The position numbers and the translations under genes are program-made. Under the pieces are notes generated by a model, which saw nothing but the letters and a program-made list of their open reading frames with translations, had not been told where the DNA came from and made no database searches. Positions 35,853-44,351 of a stretch of DNA of 64,000 nucleotides are shown here, piece after piece. The stretch comes from Verrucomicrobiota bacterium (GTDB lineage Bacteria; Chlamydiota; Chlamydiia; Chlamydiales; Rhabdochlamydiaceae), in NCBI GenBank assembly GCA_018240015.1, contig JAFEGJ010000007.1:1-64000 (forward strand), written 5' to 3'. Within the stretch, counting starts at the first letter, position 1. Every line of letters begins with the position of its first letter.

Positions 35853-36383
35853 ATGACAACGCTGACTATTGTGTCCGGTGGAATTTCCGCAGCGCGTTCT
35901 TGTGGGCAGGAGGAAAGGGCTTATCAGGCTCATGCACAGGAAAATGCTCCCCTGATCGAAACACATGAAAAGAAGGTCGAATTTTCCCTCGAAGAAGCGC
36001 AGAAACGATGCGATGAATTGAAGCTTTCAGCTCCTTCAGCATCTCTATGGAAGGCGAAGACATTTTACACAGCTTTAAGCTCTCCCCTAGTTGAAAGTAT
36101 TTCTTTTATTCCATCTAATATAGAGAAAACGCAAAAGCTATTTGCCACTAGAGGCCGCAGAGATGGGTACATAGAACCCTTCAGCTTTTGGGAGCGCAAA
36201 GACGTTCGGGTTATAGATAATTTTACAGGCCTTGAAGCGGAACAACTCGACACGGCAAAAAAAATTGTTAAAGCTTTTGAAAATGACGAAATGACATGGG
36301 CCATAGCCGTCACTTTTAAACATCGTCATGATGAAAATCTTGATATTTACATCTGGGCTAAGAATCCATTTTTCCAAAAATAA
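35853..36383 (+). CDS. Hypothetical protein, 176 residues
   Basis: Family not recognised. I prefer the ATG at 35853 (MTTLTIVSGGISA...). A TTG at 35772 would add a hydrophobic N-terminus, but a good promoter lies inside that extension. The product begins with a small polar and hydrophobic stretch, then a Glu/Lys/Gln-rich helix, and ends in a compact domain with aromatic residues and the histidine-rich FKHRHDENLDIYIWAK. No catalytic motif is visible. It is transcribed away from the 34537-35703 gene across an AT-rich gap, and its end overlaps the convergent Tsr3-like gene by 37 bp. Orphan in the lineage-specific block. Confidence 0.5.
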   Translation: MTTLTIVSGGISAARSCGQEERAYQAHAQENAPLIETHEKKVEFSLEEAQKRCDELKLSAPSASLWKAKTFYTALSSPLVESISFIPSNIEKTQKLFATRGRRDGYIEPFSFWERKDVRVIDNFTGLEAEQLDTAKKIVKAFENDEMTWAIAVTFKHRHDENLDIYIWAKNPFFQK

Positions 36384-36793
36384 CAATCCAATAACCCTTC
36401 CGTGCTTCTTCCCAAAATATGGTAAGCTACATAAAGCGCCTCAATAGAAGCAAGCCCTTTTTCGGGATCGGGGCAATCTTCTTGCCGGCGAGGATAAGCT
36501 GTTCGATATTGGGAAGGTAAAGACCTCTCTATAATTCCTTCGGGAACAACGCGCCTCATCTGAGCCGCGTATCTCCAAGTTCCATCAATGAGTAGCAGAC
36601 CGCGCCCCGCATCTGCCGGTGTTAGTACCGGCGCATCCATCGTCAATAACACATATCCTGCAACGTCCGGAAGAGAGTCTTTGGGATAGGTGTAAAAGCG
36701 CATATCTTCGCGCGTTTCTAATCCTGAAAGAGAGCATTTTTTTAGGTTCTCCCGCCGGTGGCGCAAAATAATTGTTGGAGGAAAGTAAAACAT
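36347..36793 (-). CDS. Tsr3/DTW-like aminocarboxypropyltransferase family protein
   Basis: 148 residues. The pattern RHRRENLKKCSLSGL, then LLLIDGTWRYAAQM, then RSLPSQYRTAYPRRQ, then GLASIEALYVAYHILG matches the layout of Tsr3 and DTW proteins (a D-x-T/S-W element, a basic substrate loop and an E-A-L helix). Those enzymes transfer an aminocarboxypropyl group from S-adenosylmethionine to rRNA or tRNA. Target and activity here are inferred. Tsr3 is mainly archaeal and eukaryotic, so a bacterial copy is of interest. The C-terminus overlaps the convergent 35853 gene. No ribosome-binding site is evident before ATG 36793. Confidence 0.62.
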   Translation of the reverse strand: MFYFPPTIILRHRRENLKKCSLSGLETREDMRFYTYPKDSLPDVAGYVLLTMDAPVLTPADAGRGLLLIDGTWRYAAQMRRVVPEGIIERSLPSQYRTAYPRRQEDCPDPEKGLASIEALYVAYHILGRSTEGLLDCYFWKNGFLAQM

Positions 36794-36828
36794 TTTTTAT
36801 ATGGGGGTGGATATTGGAGTTTTAGTAT

Positions 36829-37665
36829 ATGCGAGTGTTGGTATTTTTTGCTCTTCTTCCGTTCGTGCTTTGGGCCAAGAATCCTACTCTTATGGTATTC
36901 ATGCGGCCTGAGACGTGTCCGTGGTGTGGAAAGTTTGAAGAAGAGATTTTGTCGCAAAAAGCCTTTCAACAAAATGTGGAAGGAAAAATCGATATCACAC
37001 GCAGCACCACCCTAGAGATGGAAGAAAGGTATCAGATTACCGAAGTTCCCTCCCTCATCCTTCTTTCTGCCACGGGCGATGAAATAACGAGACTTAGCTA
37101 CCTTCCGCTCACTCCCGAGGCCTTTGCCGATCACTTACTGAAAATATGTGCACTTCAAGTGGAAATCGATCAATTAACCGAGAAGTCTGCGGATCAGTTG
37201 AAGGAGCTTTATAACACAGTATCGCTTTTAAGTTGCGAAAAGTGGAAAGCTAAAGTATTGGAATGTGGGATCCAAAAAGATACAGGAATTTTCTTTTTGC
37301 TCGAAAAGTATGCGGCTCTCAAAGCTGTCCATAGCAAAAAAGCGCATAGTATTCGCGAGCAAATTTTGCAGCGGCAGATCCGCGGCGCAGAGCTTCAACT
37401 TGCGATCATTGACGCTCAGGAGCGTTTGAATCATAATGAGCCCATTTCTTCCGTCATCAAACCTTTGAAGCGCTACATCGATAAGTTTGGAGAGAAAGAA
37501 AAAAATGAGGTGTGGCGCGCCCATCTTTTCATTTCTCAGTATTTGATAAGAGGTGAAAAGTGGGACGAGGCATTAAAACATGCGGAGATGGCTCATAAAA
37601 TGGCACCTGAAGCAGAAAAAAAACAAGCACAAACAACACTTAATTTTCTTAAGGAACAAAGATGA
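36829..37665 (+). CDS. Exported thioredoxin-fold protein (DsbH-like) with a helical C-terminal domain
   Basis: 278 residues. A signal peptide (MRVLVFFALLPFVLWAK) leads to a thioredoxin-like domain with the redox centre CPWC in RPETCPWCGKFEEEIL and a cis-Pro loop in ITEVPSLILL. The last 150 residues are helical and TPR-like (WDEALKHAEMAHKMAPEAEK). It should handle disulfides of envelope proteins, important because chlamydial cell walls are cross-linked by cysteines. Chlamydia has thioredoxin-fold proteins near rnpA (CT780, CT783, from memory). It overlaps the next gene by 4 bp (ATGA), so they are coupled. Confidence 0.82.
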   Translation: MRVLVFFALLPFVLWAKNPTLMVFMRPETCPWCGKFEEEILSQKAFQQNVEGKIDITRSTTLEMEERYQITEVPSLILLSATGDEITRLSYLPLTPEAFADHLLKICALQVEIDQLTEKSADQLKELYNTVSLLSCEKWKAKVLECGIQKDTGIFFLLEKYAALKAVHSKKAHSIREQILQRQIRGAELQLAIIDAQERLNHNEPISSVIKPLKRYIDKFGEKEKNEVWRAHLFISQYLIRGEKWDEALKHAEMAHKMAPEAEKKQAQTTLNFLKEQR

Positions 37666-38375
37666 TGGATGGCGTAATAGTTGGTTGCGATGCTCACATG
37701 GAGTGGATGCTTCCGTGGTGGTGGAGTCATTACAGTAAATTCAATCATCTTCCCGTTGCCTTTGTCGACTGGGGCATGTCAGAGATGGGACGGGAGTTTT
37801 GCGCCAAAAGAGGAATGCTTCTCGATTTGCAGGGGAGCTTTGATTTTATTCGAAGCGGTGAAACTGTGGAGCCTCATTTGGCAGAAAGCTGGGAAGAGGC
37901 TTATGCCGGCGATGTTTGGGGTCCGCGCCAAAGTTGGTTTCGTAAACCTTTCGCCATGGCACAGACACCTTTTGAAAGAACGCTATGGGTTGATCTCGAC
38001 TGCGAAGTTATCGGTAGCTTAAGCCATCTCTTTAACAAGATACATCCTCATTCGGGCATAGCAATCGCGCAGGAAGAAGGTAGGGGTTATAATTCTGGGG
38101 TCGTCGTTTATCACCGAGATTCACTTCTGTTGAAACAATGGATGGACGGATGTATCCATTTCAACCATACATTTATGAGCGATCAAGATGTTCTCAGCTT
38201 TATTATTGAGAGTGATCACATCGAAATCGCCCTGCTTCCCGAAGAGTACAACTGGCGGATGAAACACGGAATTAGCTTAGATGCCGTGATTATTCACTGG
38301 GTGGGACACTGGGGAAAAGAGGTCATAAAACGCCTCGCGTCAAAATTACCCGAGGCGAGTGTGGTTAAACTTTAA
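37662..38375 (+). CDS. Putative GT8-like glycosyltransferase
   Basis: 237 residues, short but with the core of a retaining, metal-dependent glycosyltransferase. It has a D-x-D in TLWVDLDCEVIGSL, NSGVVVYHRDS, the second acidic cluster SDQDVLSF, and a C-terminal IIHWVGHWGK where the His would bind metal. The donor and acceptor are unknown; lipopolysaccharide or protein glycosylation is possible. There is no membrane segment. Start overlaps the thioredoxin-fold gene in ATGA. The 3' end overlaps the convergent small gene by 11 bp. Confidence 0.75.
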   Translation: MMDGVIVGCDAHMEWMLPWWWSHYSKFNHLPVAFVDWGMSEMGREFCAKRGMLLDLQGSFDFIRSGETVEPHLAESWEEAYAGDVWGPRQSWFRKPFAMAQTPFERTLWVDLDCEVIGSLSHLFNKIHPHSGIAIAQEEGRGYNSGVVVYHRDSLLLKQWMDGCIHFNHTFMSDQDVLSFIIESDHIEIALLPEEYNWRMKHGISLDAVIIHWVGHWGKEVIKRLASKLPEASVVKL

Positions 38376-38658
38376 CCGCAATAGGATCGGTGACGATCTG
38401 AACTTTTGCATCGCCAAAACCTTGCATCTCGAGTAATTCTCGTATGCGCTTCAACAGTTCTTCATCGGGTACTTGAGAAATGCGGAGTTTTAACTCTTTT
38501 GAGTTATCTTCGAGTTTCAGACTGTCGATATTTAAGAAGAAAAAATTCGGTTGATGTAGATAGACTACTGTCGATCCATTCCACTCTCTTTCGATAGGAT
38601 CTCTTGCTGCAGTTGCGTTGATTTCTTGTTCGGCGCCGACTCCTGCGACTTCTGTCAT
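38365..38658 (-). CDS. Small conserved-looking hypothetical protein
   Basis: 97 residues from ATG 38658, which has GGAGGT 7 bases upstream; a longer frame to 38691 has no such site. Residues from about 25 form strands and a helix, with WNGSTVVYLHQPNFFFLNI, LKLRISQVPDEELLKRIREL and a C-terminal VQIVTDPIAVKV. There are no cysteines, signal peptide or membrane segment. It sits 42 bp after the uvrD stop on the same strand, so it may be co-transcribed. Function unknown. Confidence 0.65.
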   Translation of the reverse strand: MTEVAGVGAEQEINATAARDPIEREWNGSTVVYLHQPNFFFLNIDSLKLEDNSKELKLRISQVPDEELLKRIRELLEMQGFGDAKVQIVTDPIAVKV

Positions 38659-38700
38659 AAGTACCTCCGGTAAAGGAATCAAAGTAAACAATTTAGATAT

Positions 38701-40608
38701 TTATGCGCAATCCCATTTGGTGACACGCAGAAGCTCTTTGGGAATCTCAAACAAAAAACGCGAAGGCGTGGACGCAACATCCTTCCCATATCTTTTTCTA
38801 CTCCTCGCCATGCTGAGGAAAAGATGTTTTTTTGCCCGTGTGATGGCGACATAAAAAAGGCGTCTTTCTTCTTCGAGGCCGCGCTCGGCTACACTTTTTT
38901 CATGAGGAAGAATGTGATCTTCGAGTCCAACGACAAAGACGACTTTGAACTCGAGCCCTTTCGCGCTGTGGAGTGTCATGAGGTTGATTTTGTTTTCCGT
39001 TTTAGAAGAACCTTCCCATTTTTTTTCTCCGAGAGCTAGCGACTCAAGGAAATCGGTGAGAGATCCGGGAAAAGATTCCAATGCTTTGATGAAGGCTTCG
39101 ACGTTATCGGACTTAGCTTGCTGAGCTTTTTCGCTTTTCACTTCTTCTTGAATGGCTTTTGTGTAATCGATTTTCTGCAGGAGCCATCGCAGCGCTTCTC
39201 CGTAAGGGGGGTGCTCAAATTTTCTCCTAGCCTCTTCGATGAGATGGACAAATGATCCAACACCCGCAAGTGCCCGATCCGAGAGACCACTTTCGACATC
39301 AACATGCTCTAAAACTTTCCACAGTGACACGCGCTCCTTGCGATTGAGACTCGTGAGTCTATCCAGTGCACTATCAGAAATACCTCTGCGTGGAACATTG
39401 ATGATGCGCAGCAGGGCTTCTTGGTCTTGAGGATTGATGATCGCTCTTAAGTAAGCGGCGATATCTTTGATTTCGCTCCTTTCATAAAATTCCGTGCCGC
39501 CAAAGACTTCATAGGGTATGCCCCGCACCCACTGGCCTCGATCTTCCCACGATGTTTGCATGAGAGCGATCTCGAGAGGGCTGGAGAGCACATTCGATCT
39601 GTAAAGAATCGCCATCTCTTTCCAAGGAATGCCCGCTTTATGAAATTGCATAGCCCTATAGACAACTGCCTCGGCTTCATCTTTTTCGGTCGGTGCATGA
39701 AAAATCGTTACCTCTTCTCCTGGTTGTCCTGCCGCCCATAGTTCTTTAATGTGCCGAGTTTTGTTGTGGCGGATCACATGGTTAGCAGCTCCCAAAATCG
39801 CCGGAGTCGAGCGATAATTTTGCTCGAGTTTGATGGTATGATCCGCTTCAAAGCGGAGAATGTTTTGTACTTCCGCGCCCCGCCAGCTGTAAATCGCTTG
39901 GTCATCATCGCCCACGACGCAGAGATTTCCATGGTGGCGAGCTAGAAGGTCGGCGATCTTGAATTGCGTAGGGTTGGTATCTTGGTACTCATCGATCATG
40001 ATGTACTGAAACTGCTGCTGGTACTTTTTCAAGATATCGGGATGATCCTGAAGTAATTGGAGCGTCAGCGACAGCAAACTATCAAAGTCAACCGCGTTAT
40101 AGGCCCGCATCGAAGTCTCGAGGTGAGTAAAGATCTCTTTTACAATCGCGCTGCCTTCTGCAATTTCTCCACGGTTTTTGGCCCGAGTGATGGCAGCGAT
40201 CGTCTCTTCCATGGCGGGTAGATTCTTTTCTTGCCCCAGCAGCTGTCCCGCCAGTTGTTTAACCATACGCCGTACATCTTGCTCGTCATACAGACTAAAA
40301 TGACGCGTGTATCCCAGCTTTTCGATGTCACTGCGCAAAATTTTCATGCAAAAGCTATGGAAGGTCGAGAGAGTGACTTCTGCTGCCTTCTCAGGACCGA
40401 TAAGCTCGGCTACGCGTTTGCGCATCTCTTCAGCTGCTTTATTGGTAAAAGTTAGCCCTAAAATCTGGCTGGGTTTGACATGTAAATTTTTTATGAGATG
40501 GGCGATGCGGTGGGTGATGACCTTGGTTTTCCCACTTCCCGCCCCGGCAAGCACGAGGACTCTTCCCTTCGTCGTCTCAACGGCCTTTTTTTGCTGTGGA
40601 TTCAGCAT
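38701..40608 (-). CDS. uvrD: UvrD/PcrA/Rep-type DNA helicase
   Basis: 635 residues. Superfamily 1 motifs: Q-motif [11 protein letters not shown], Walker A VLAGAGSGKTKVIT, motif II MIDEYQDTN, motif III VVGDDDQAIYSWRGA, motif IV LEQNYRST, motif V LMTLHSAKGLEFKVVF and motif VI EERRLFYVAITRAKKHL. It unwinds DNA 3'-5' in nucleotide excision and mismatch repair, working with UvrC and MutS encoded nearby. The C-terminal UvrD tail is short. The start ATG overlaps the end of rnpA by 32 bp. Confidence 0.96.
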   Translation of the reverse strand: MLNPQQKKAVETTKGRVLVLAGAGSGKTKVITHRIAHLIKNLHVKPSQILGLTFTNKAAEEMRKRVAELIGPEKAAEVTLSTFHSFCMKILRSDIEKLGYTRHFSLYDEQDVRRMVKQLAGQLLGQEKNLPAMEETIAAITRAKNRGEIAEGSAIVKEIFTHLETSMRAYNAVDFDSLLSLTLQLLQDHPDILKKYQQQFQYIMIDEYQDTNPTQFKIADLLARHHGNLCVVGDDDQAIYSWRGAEVQNILRFEADHTIKLEQNYRSTPAILGAANHVIRHNKTRHIKELWAAGQPGEEVTIFHAPTEKDEAEAVVYRAMQFHKAGIPWKEMAILYRSNVLSSPLEIALMQTSWEDRGQWVRGIPYEVFGGTEFYERSEIKDIAAYLRAIINPQDQEALLRIINVPRRGISDSALDRLTSLNRKERVSLWKVLEHVDVESGLSDRALAGVGSFVHLIEEARRKFEHPPYGEALRWLLQKIDYTKAIQEEVKSEKAQQAKSDNVEAFIKALESFPGSLTDFLESLALGEKKWEGSSKTENKINLMTLHSAKGLEFKVVFVVGLEDHILPHEKSVAERGLEEERRLFYVAITRAKKHLFLSMARSRKRYGKDVASTPSRFLFEIPKELLRVTKWDCA

Positions 40609-40996
40609 ATTTCAAGTCTTCCTTGATCTCTTGAAGTGTGGGCATCGGGGCTCCTCCCTTGGGCGCCAGATGAAAATTTCCTGTGAGTCCAGGCGCGAGA
40701 GTGCGGAACGCTTCGCGGCAGAGGCGTTTAAAACGATTCCTTACATGCGCCTTACCATATTTACGGGAGACAGTCACGCCAAGACGTGAACCTTGCACGG
40801 TGCTCACCATCGTGACATTAACACTTTTTCCGCCTAGACGGCGACCATTTTTAGCGATCTGCTGAAAATCAGCCGGTTTTCTCAGACGGGATCGTTTCGT
40901 AAACCTTAGAGAGCGAGGCGCTTGCGTTTGCGCTGGCGGCGTCGGTTGATGATTTGACGTCCCTTCGCTGTTTTCATTCGCTTGCGAAATCCGCAT
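40577..40996 (-). CDS. rnpA: Ribonuclease P protein component, overlapping rpmH
   Basis: 139 residues. RnpA is the protein partner of the RNase P ribozyme that trims tRNA 5' ends. The conserved core is [35 protein letters not shown] (with the RNR motif) and LCREAFR. The only usable start in this frame is ATG 40996, inside rpmH, so the first 30 residues (polar, Pro/Gln-rich) are read from rpmH in another frame. No ATG, GTG or TTG lies between rpmH and the core. An overlap of this kind is known in Thermus. The 3' end overlaps uvrD by 32 bp. Confidence 0.88.
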   Translation of the reverse strand: MRISQANENSEGTSNHQPTPPAQTQAPRSLRFTKRSRLRKPADFQQIAKNGRRLGGKSVNVTMVSTVQGSRLGVTVSRKYGKAHVRNRFKRLCREAFRTLAPGLTGNFHLAPKGGAPMPTLQEIKEDLKYAESTAKKGR

Positions 40997-41040
40997 GTCT
41001 TTTGACGTTTTTTCTTGCTGGGTTGGTATGTTCTTTTCAT
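40906..41040 (-). CDS. rpmH: 50S ribosomal protein L34
   Basis: 44 residues, the usual length. It begins [14 protein letters not shown] and is almost wholly basic, with [25 protein letters not shown] lies 6 bases before the ATG at 41040. The last two-thirds (40906-40996) are also coding for the start of rnpA in another frame. Same gene order as Chlamydia (CT784-CT787, from memory). Confidence 0.96.
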   Translation of the reverse strand: MKRTYQPSKKKRQKTCGFRKRMKTAKGRQIINRRRQRKRKRLAL

Positions 41041-41083
41041 GTTTTTTCCTGATGAGTATTTAGTCTAACCCAGATCGAAATTG

Positions 41084-41113
41084 TTGCCAAGAAATTCCCC
41101 AAATCGCTAGAAT
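41084..41113 (+). promoter_or_regulatory. Putative promoter for rpmJ-rpsN
   Basis: TTGCCA (41084-41089), 18-base spacer, TAGAAT (41108-41113). It lies 26 bases before the rpmJ ATG, with AAGGAA between. It is the only good plus-strand candidate in the 99-bp gap between divergent rpmH and rpmJ. Confidence 0.4.
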
Positions 41114-41139
41114 GATGCCCTTTAACGGGTAAGGAAACC

Positions 41140-41277
41140 ATGAAAGTTCGAGCCTCTATTAAAGCTGATCCCTCGAAAGGCGATAAAATTGTTCGCCGCC
41201 GAGGCCGCATTTATGTTATCAATAAAACAGATCCGAATCGTAAACAACGTCAAAAAGGTCCAGGGAGAAAGAAATAA
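41140..41277 (+). CDS. rpmJ: 50S ribosomal protein L36 (cysteine-free form)
   Basis: 45 residues. It begins [18 protein letters not shown] and ends GPGRKK, with [20 protein letters not shown] between. The standard L36 zinc ligands (three Cys and one His) are missing, so this is the zinc-independent type. The ATG is at 41140, preceded by AAGGAA. Its stop and the rpsN start share one base (TAATG), so the two are translationally coupled. Confidence 0.95.
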   Translation: MKVRASIKADPSKGDKIVRRRGRIYVINKTDPNRKQRQKGPGRKK

Positions 41278-41582
41278 TGGCCACTAAGTCATCTATCGCA
41301 AAGCAAAAACGGCGTGAGCGTCTCACGAAACTTAAATGGGACAAACGCCAAGCCCTTAAAAAGATCGTCAGTGATCCTACCAAGGGTGACGAAGAGCGAT
41401 TAGCTGCCATGATCTCCCTCAATAAACTGCCTAAAAACTCCTCCCCAGTCCGTCTTCGCAACCGTTGCCAGTTCACTGGTCGTGCGCGCGGATTCTTGAG
41501 AAAGTTTAAACTCTCTCGTCTTTGCTTCCGTGAGATGGCCAACCAAGGGCTTATCCCCGGTATCGTCAAAGCCAGCTGGTAA
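41277..41582 (+). CDS. rpsN: 30S ribosomal protein S14 (long, cysteine-free form)
   Basis: 101 residues, the long form. It begins [16 protein letters not shown] and carries [20 protein letters not shown] near the C-terminus with only isolated cysteines, so no zinc site. It is paired with a zinc-free L36. The order rpmJ-rpsN is as in Chlamydia (CT786-CT787, from memory). The start overlaps the rpmJ stop. Confidence 0.95.
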   Translation: MATKSSIAKQKRRERLTKLKWDKRQALKKIVSDPTKGDEERLAAMISLNKLPKNSSPVRLRNRCQFTGRARGFLRKFKLSRLCFREMANQGLIPGIVKASW

Positions 41583-41613
41583 AAATTTGAGGATCTAGAT
41601 ACAATCGGCTGGT

Positions 41614-42048
41614 ATGTATAACCAGCTGAAAAATATAGACCCTAAAGAACTCCAGCTCCCCGAGACTGCATTTATCCACAACATCGAATCGCGTGTTTTT
41701 CAGGCGATCGCAGTGCAGTGTCTCTCGCGCATCGATGGAATTGCTCTCGTCGAAGGAAATATCATCGATTATCTTTTGGGGCGCGACCCTCTCGAGCATT
41801 TAAGCGGCATTACCGTTGAGCAAGATGAAAAAAATCATGCCGTACGCATCAAAGTCGAAGTGCTCATCGCTTACGGCGTTTCAATTCCCCAAAAAGCCGA
41901 AGAAATCCAAACCAAAATCTCCGAAGAAGTCAGTCGCCATACAGGACTACACGTCGCCTCTGTTCATGTGATTTTTAAAGACTTGATCGGAAGAGCTGCT
42001 CCTGCAGCTCCCGCCCCCGCAAAAACTACATACTCCGATGAATTTTAA
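41614..42048 (+). CDS. Asp23/Gls24 family protein
   Basis: 144 residues. The stretch RVFQAIAVQCLSRIDGIALVEG followed by VRIKVEVLIAYGVSIPQKAEEIQTKISEEV and VASVHVIFKDL is the Asp23/DUF322 pattern, known in Firmicutes as a cell-envelope stress protein. The Ala/Pro-rich tail (AAPAAPAPAK) may be a linker. The next gene, which it overlaps by 11 bp, encodes a membrane protein of AmaP type, the membrane anchor of Asp23 in Staphylococcus; the pair may form an envelope-associated complex. In which compartment it works is unclear. Confidence 0.82.
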   Translation: MYNQLKNIDPKELQLPETAFIHNIESRVFQAIAVQCLSRIDGIALVEGNIIDYLLGRDPLEHLSGITVEQDEKNHAVRIKVEVLIAYGVSIPQKAEEIQTKISEEVSRHTGLHVASVHVIFKDLIGRAAPAAPAPAKTTYSDEF

Positions 42049-42553
42049 TCTTTTAGCTTCAGCTTTTCAGTTCATCTTCACTTCGATTGTGTTTTGCGCA
42101 GGCGCTTTTTTGACTTTTCTCCCTTGGGCGCCCAAAGTGCGATTGCAACTAGCTCAATTTTTTCTCAATCGATTCGATATATTACTACCTATAGGAATCA
42201 TCATTCTTTCAATATCTCTTTTGATGTTCGTGGGATTTTTGATGATCTATCGCCGCCGCTTTGCTCAGCTTTCCATGCAGTCATACACTGTCGATTCTAA
42301 ACTTCTTCGTGAGCTGTTAGAAAATTATTGGAAAAACCGTTTTCCCGAAAACGAATATGCTGTAGATGTCATTTTGCATCCAGGGCCTCGTCTTGAATGC
42401 ATCGTTGAAGTTCCTGCTTTAGATGCCGAAGCTCAAGAAGTTCTATTTATTGAAGTCGAACAAGAACTGGGCGTTCTTTTAGCCCATCAACTCGGTTATC
42501 GAAAATCGTTTTTTCTTACAGCTTACGAATCGCCGCAATCTCTTTCGCAGTGA
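42038..42553 (+). CDS. Membrane protein, AmaP/Asp23-anchor-like
   Basis: 171 residues. Two membrane segments at about 9-29 (FQFIFTSIVFCAGAFLTFLP) and 48-70 (LLPIGIIILSISLLMFVGFL), a short basic loop, then a polar domain with alternating strands (DVILHPGPRLECIVEVPAL). This layout fits the Asp23 membrane anchor AmaP, and the gene overlaps an Asp23-family gene. The C-terminus overlaps convergent uvrC by 38 bp, an unusually long tail-to-tail overlap. Name by context; similarity to AmaP is structural only. Confidence 0.62.
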   Translation: MNFNLLASAFQFIFTSIVFCAGAFLTFLPWAPKVRLQLAQFFLNRFDILLPIGIIILSISLLMFVGFLMIYRRRFAQLSMQSYTVDSKLLRELLENYWKNRFPENEYAVDVILHPGPRLECIVEVPALDAEAQEVLFIEVEQELGVLLAHQLGYRKSFFLTAYESPQSLSQ

Positions 42554-44300
42554 TTCCCTTCACTTTTTTCAGCTCCTCATCCGAAGCTTTTTTGATTCTC
42601 TCAAGACTTCCAAAATGACTCAGGAGTCTTTTTTGTTTTACTGGTCCAATGCCCGGAATGGATGCGAGTGCCGATGTGAAAAGAGCCGACTTTTGTTTCT
42701 TTCGCTGGAACCCAATCGCCCGTGTATGCGCCGCATCGCGAATTTTTTGGAGTAGGAATAGCAGTGGCGAGCGTGTATCGAGTAAGATAGGCTCGCTATG
42801 GTGGGGTAAAAAGAGTTGCTCCTGGGTAATGCCCCGATCGTGCCTTCCTTCTTGCTTGGCCACAGCCACGACATCGACGGTGGCGATATCGAGCTCTTTA
42901 ATCACTTTCATGGCCGTCGAGAGCTGTCCTTTACCTCCGTCGACGATAATGAGATCGGGAAGATCATTTTCTTCTTTCGCGCGTATCAGGCGGCGGGAGA
43001 GAACTTGGTGCATCGCCGCATAATCATCGCCTTTATGGATATCCCGGATTTTGTAGAGCCTTGTTCGCTTTTTGTCGTATTCCCCATGGGTAAATGCCAC
43101 CATCGAAGCGACGAGATTGGTGCCTGAAAGGTTCGACGTATCGAAACATTCAATGCGCTCAGGGAATCTTGTGAGTTTGAGCTTGTCTTGCAGATCGAGC
43201 AGCAGTTTTTCACGCACAAAAGCGTGGTTCTTTTCTTTCTCAAAATTGGCCTTCGCATTTTGCAGGGCGATGGCGATGATCTCTTTCTTTTCCCCTTTGA
43301 GAGGATGATGGATCGTCGTACCTAAAATGTCGGATAGCATCTGACTATGATCGATCGAAACGGGTAGCAATATCTCTTCTGGCATCGGTTTTTTATGCTG
43401 ATAAAGTTGCAGAAGAAGCGAAGAAAAAAGCTCTTCATCGCTTTCCATCACATCCGAGAAACTATAGTGCTCTGATCCCACCAGCTTCCCTTCGCGGAAA
43501 AGGAGCTGTACCACCATCACTTCGTTGCCAGCGCGGTGCAGTGCCAGCGCATCGATGTCTTTTCCGGCGGCTTTGGCGATAACGCTCTTTTTCTGCGTGA
43601 CATGTTCTATTTGCTCTATCGTCTGCAAAAGCGCAGCGGCTTTCTCAAACTCTAATTTATCGGCCGCTTTTTCCATTTCGCTCCGCAAGTTAGCGAGAAT
43701 TTTCTTGTCTTCCCCCTTCAAAAAGTCGATGGCACCTTGCACAAACGTCTGATACTCCTCTTTTGTGCACAGCCCCACACAAGGAGCGATGCACCGTTTG
43801 ATGCCATACAAAAGACAAGGACGCGTGCGTCTTTTGAGCTCTTCATCGGAACACTGCCTTAAGGGGAATAACCGAGTTAATAAATCGAACGTTTGCCTTG
43901 CGGCAAAAGCGCTCGTATAAGGTCCAAAGTAAAGTCCGTCTTTCGGTGGTTTGCCTTTGTAGCGAAAAAGAGAAATCTTGGGCCAGGGGTGTTTGTGATT
44001 GACCATGAGGCTGATGAATGTCTTATCATCTTTGAGAAAAGCGTTGTATTTCGGTTGGTGTTTTTTGATAAGGGTGTTTTCAAGGAGAAGCGCTTCACGT
44101 TCTGTGGGCACAACGATCGTATCGATATGCCGGATCTCTTCGACGAGGAAGGGGATCATCGGCCGCGAGTCTCTTCCCGGGATAAAATACTGTTTAATGC
44201 GGACTTTTAAGTTTTTGGCTTTGCCCACATAGATGACTTCTTGGCGGCTATCTTTCATCAAGTAGACGCCACTATCGGTGGGGAAGTGTTCGAGATTCAA
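42516..44300 (-). CDS. uvrC: UvrABC system protein C (excinuclease subunit)
   Basis: 594 residues. The GIY-YIG nuclease domain (SGVYLMKDSRQEVIYVGKAK) makes the 3' cut; the UVR motif and the RNase H-like 5' nuclease (ECFDTSNLSGTNLVASMV, IVDGGKGQL) follow; two helix-hairpin-helix motifs close the protein (IPGIGPVKQKRLLSHFGS, VKGITAKEIAAI). The start codon is TTG at 44300; an in-frame TAG lies just upstream and AGGA precedes it. It should work with UvrA, UvrB and the UvrD in this window. Same neighbourhood as CT791 in C. trachomatis, from memory. Confidence 0.95.
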   Translation of the reverse strand: MNLEHFPTDSGVYLMKDSRQEVIYVGKAKNLKVRIKQYFIPGRDSRPMIPFLVEEIRHIDTIVVPTEREALLLENTLIKKHQPKYNAFLKDDKTFISLMVNHKHPWPKISLFRYKGKPPKDGLYFGPYTSAFAARQTFDLLTRLFPLRQCSDEELKRRTRPCLLYGIKRCIAPCVGLCTKEEYQTFVQGAIDFLKGEDKKILANLRSEMEKAADKLEFEKAAALLQTIEQIEHVTQKKSVIAKAAGKDIDALALHRAGNEVMVVQLLFREGKLVGSEHYSFSDVMESDEELFSSLLLQLYQHKKPMPEEILLPVSIDHSQMLSDILGTTIHHPLKGEKKEIIAIALQNAKANFEKEKNHAFVREKLLLDLQDKLKLTRFPERIECFDTSNLSGTNLVASMVAFTHGEYDKKRTRLYKIRDIHKGDDYAAMHQVLSRRLIRAKEENDLPDLIIVDGGKGQLSTAMKVIKELDIATVDVVAVAKQEGRHDRGITQEQLFLPHHSEPILLDTRSPLLFLLQKIRDAAHTRAIGFQRKKQKSALFTSALASIPGIGPVKQKRLLSHFGSLERIKKASDEELKKVKGITAKEIAAIRKL

Positions 44301-44351
44301 ATATTTTTTATCCTAATTTACAAGTCTTTGTTCTATAATTGCTTAAGGATT

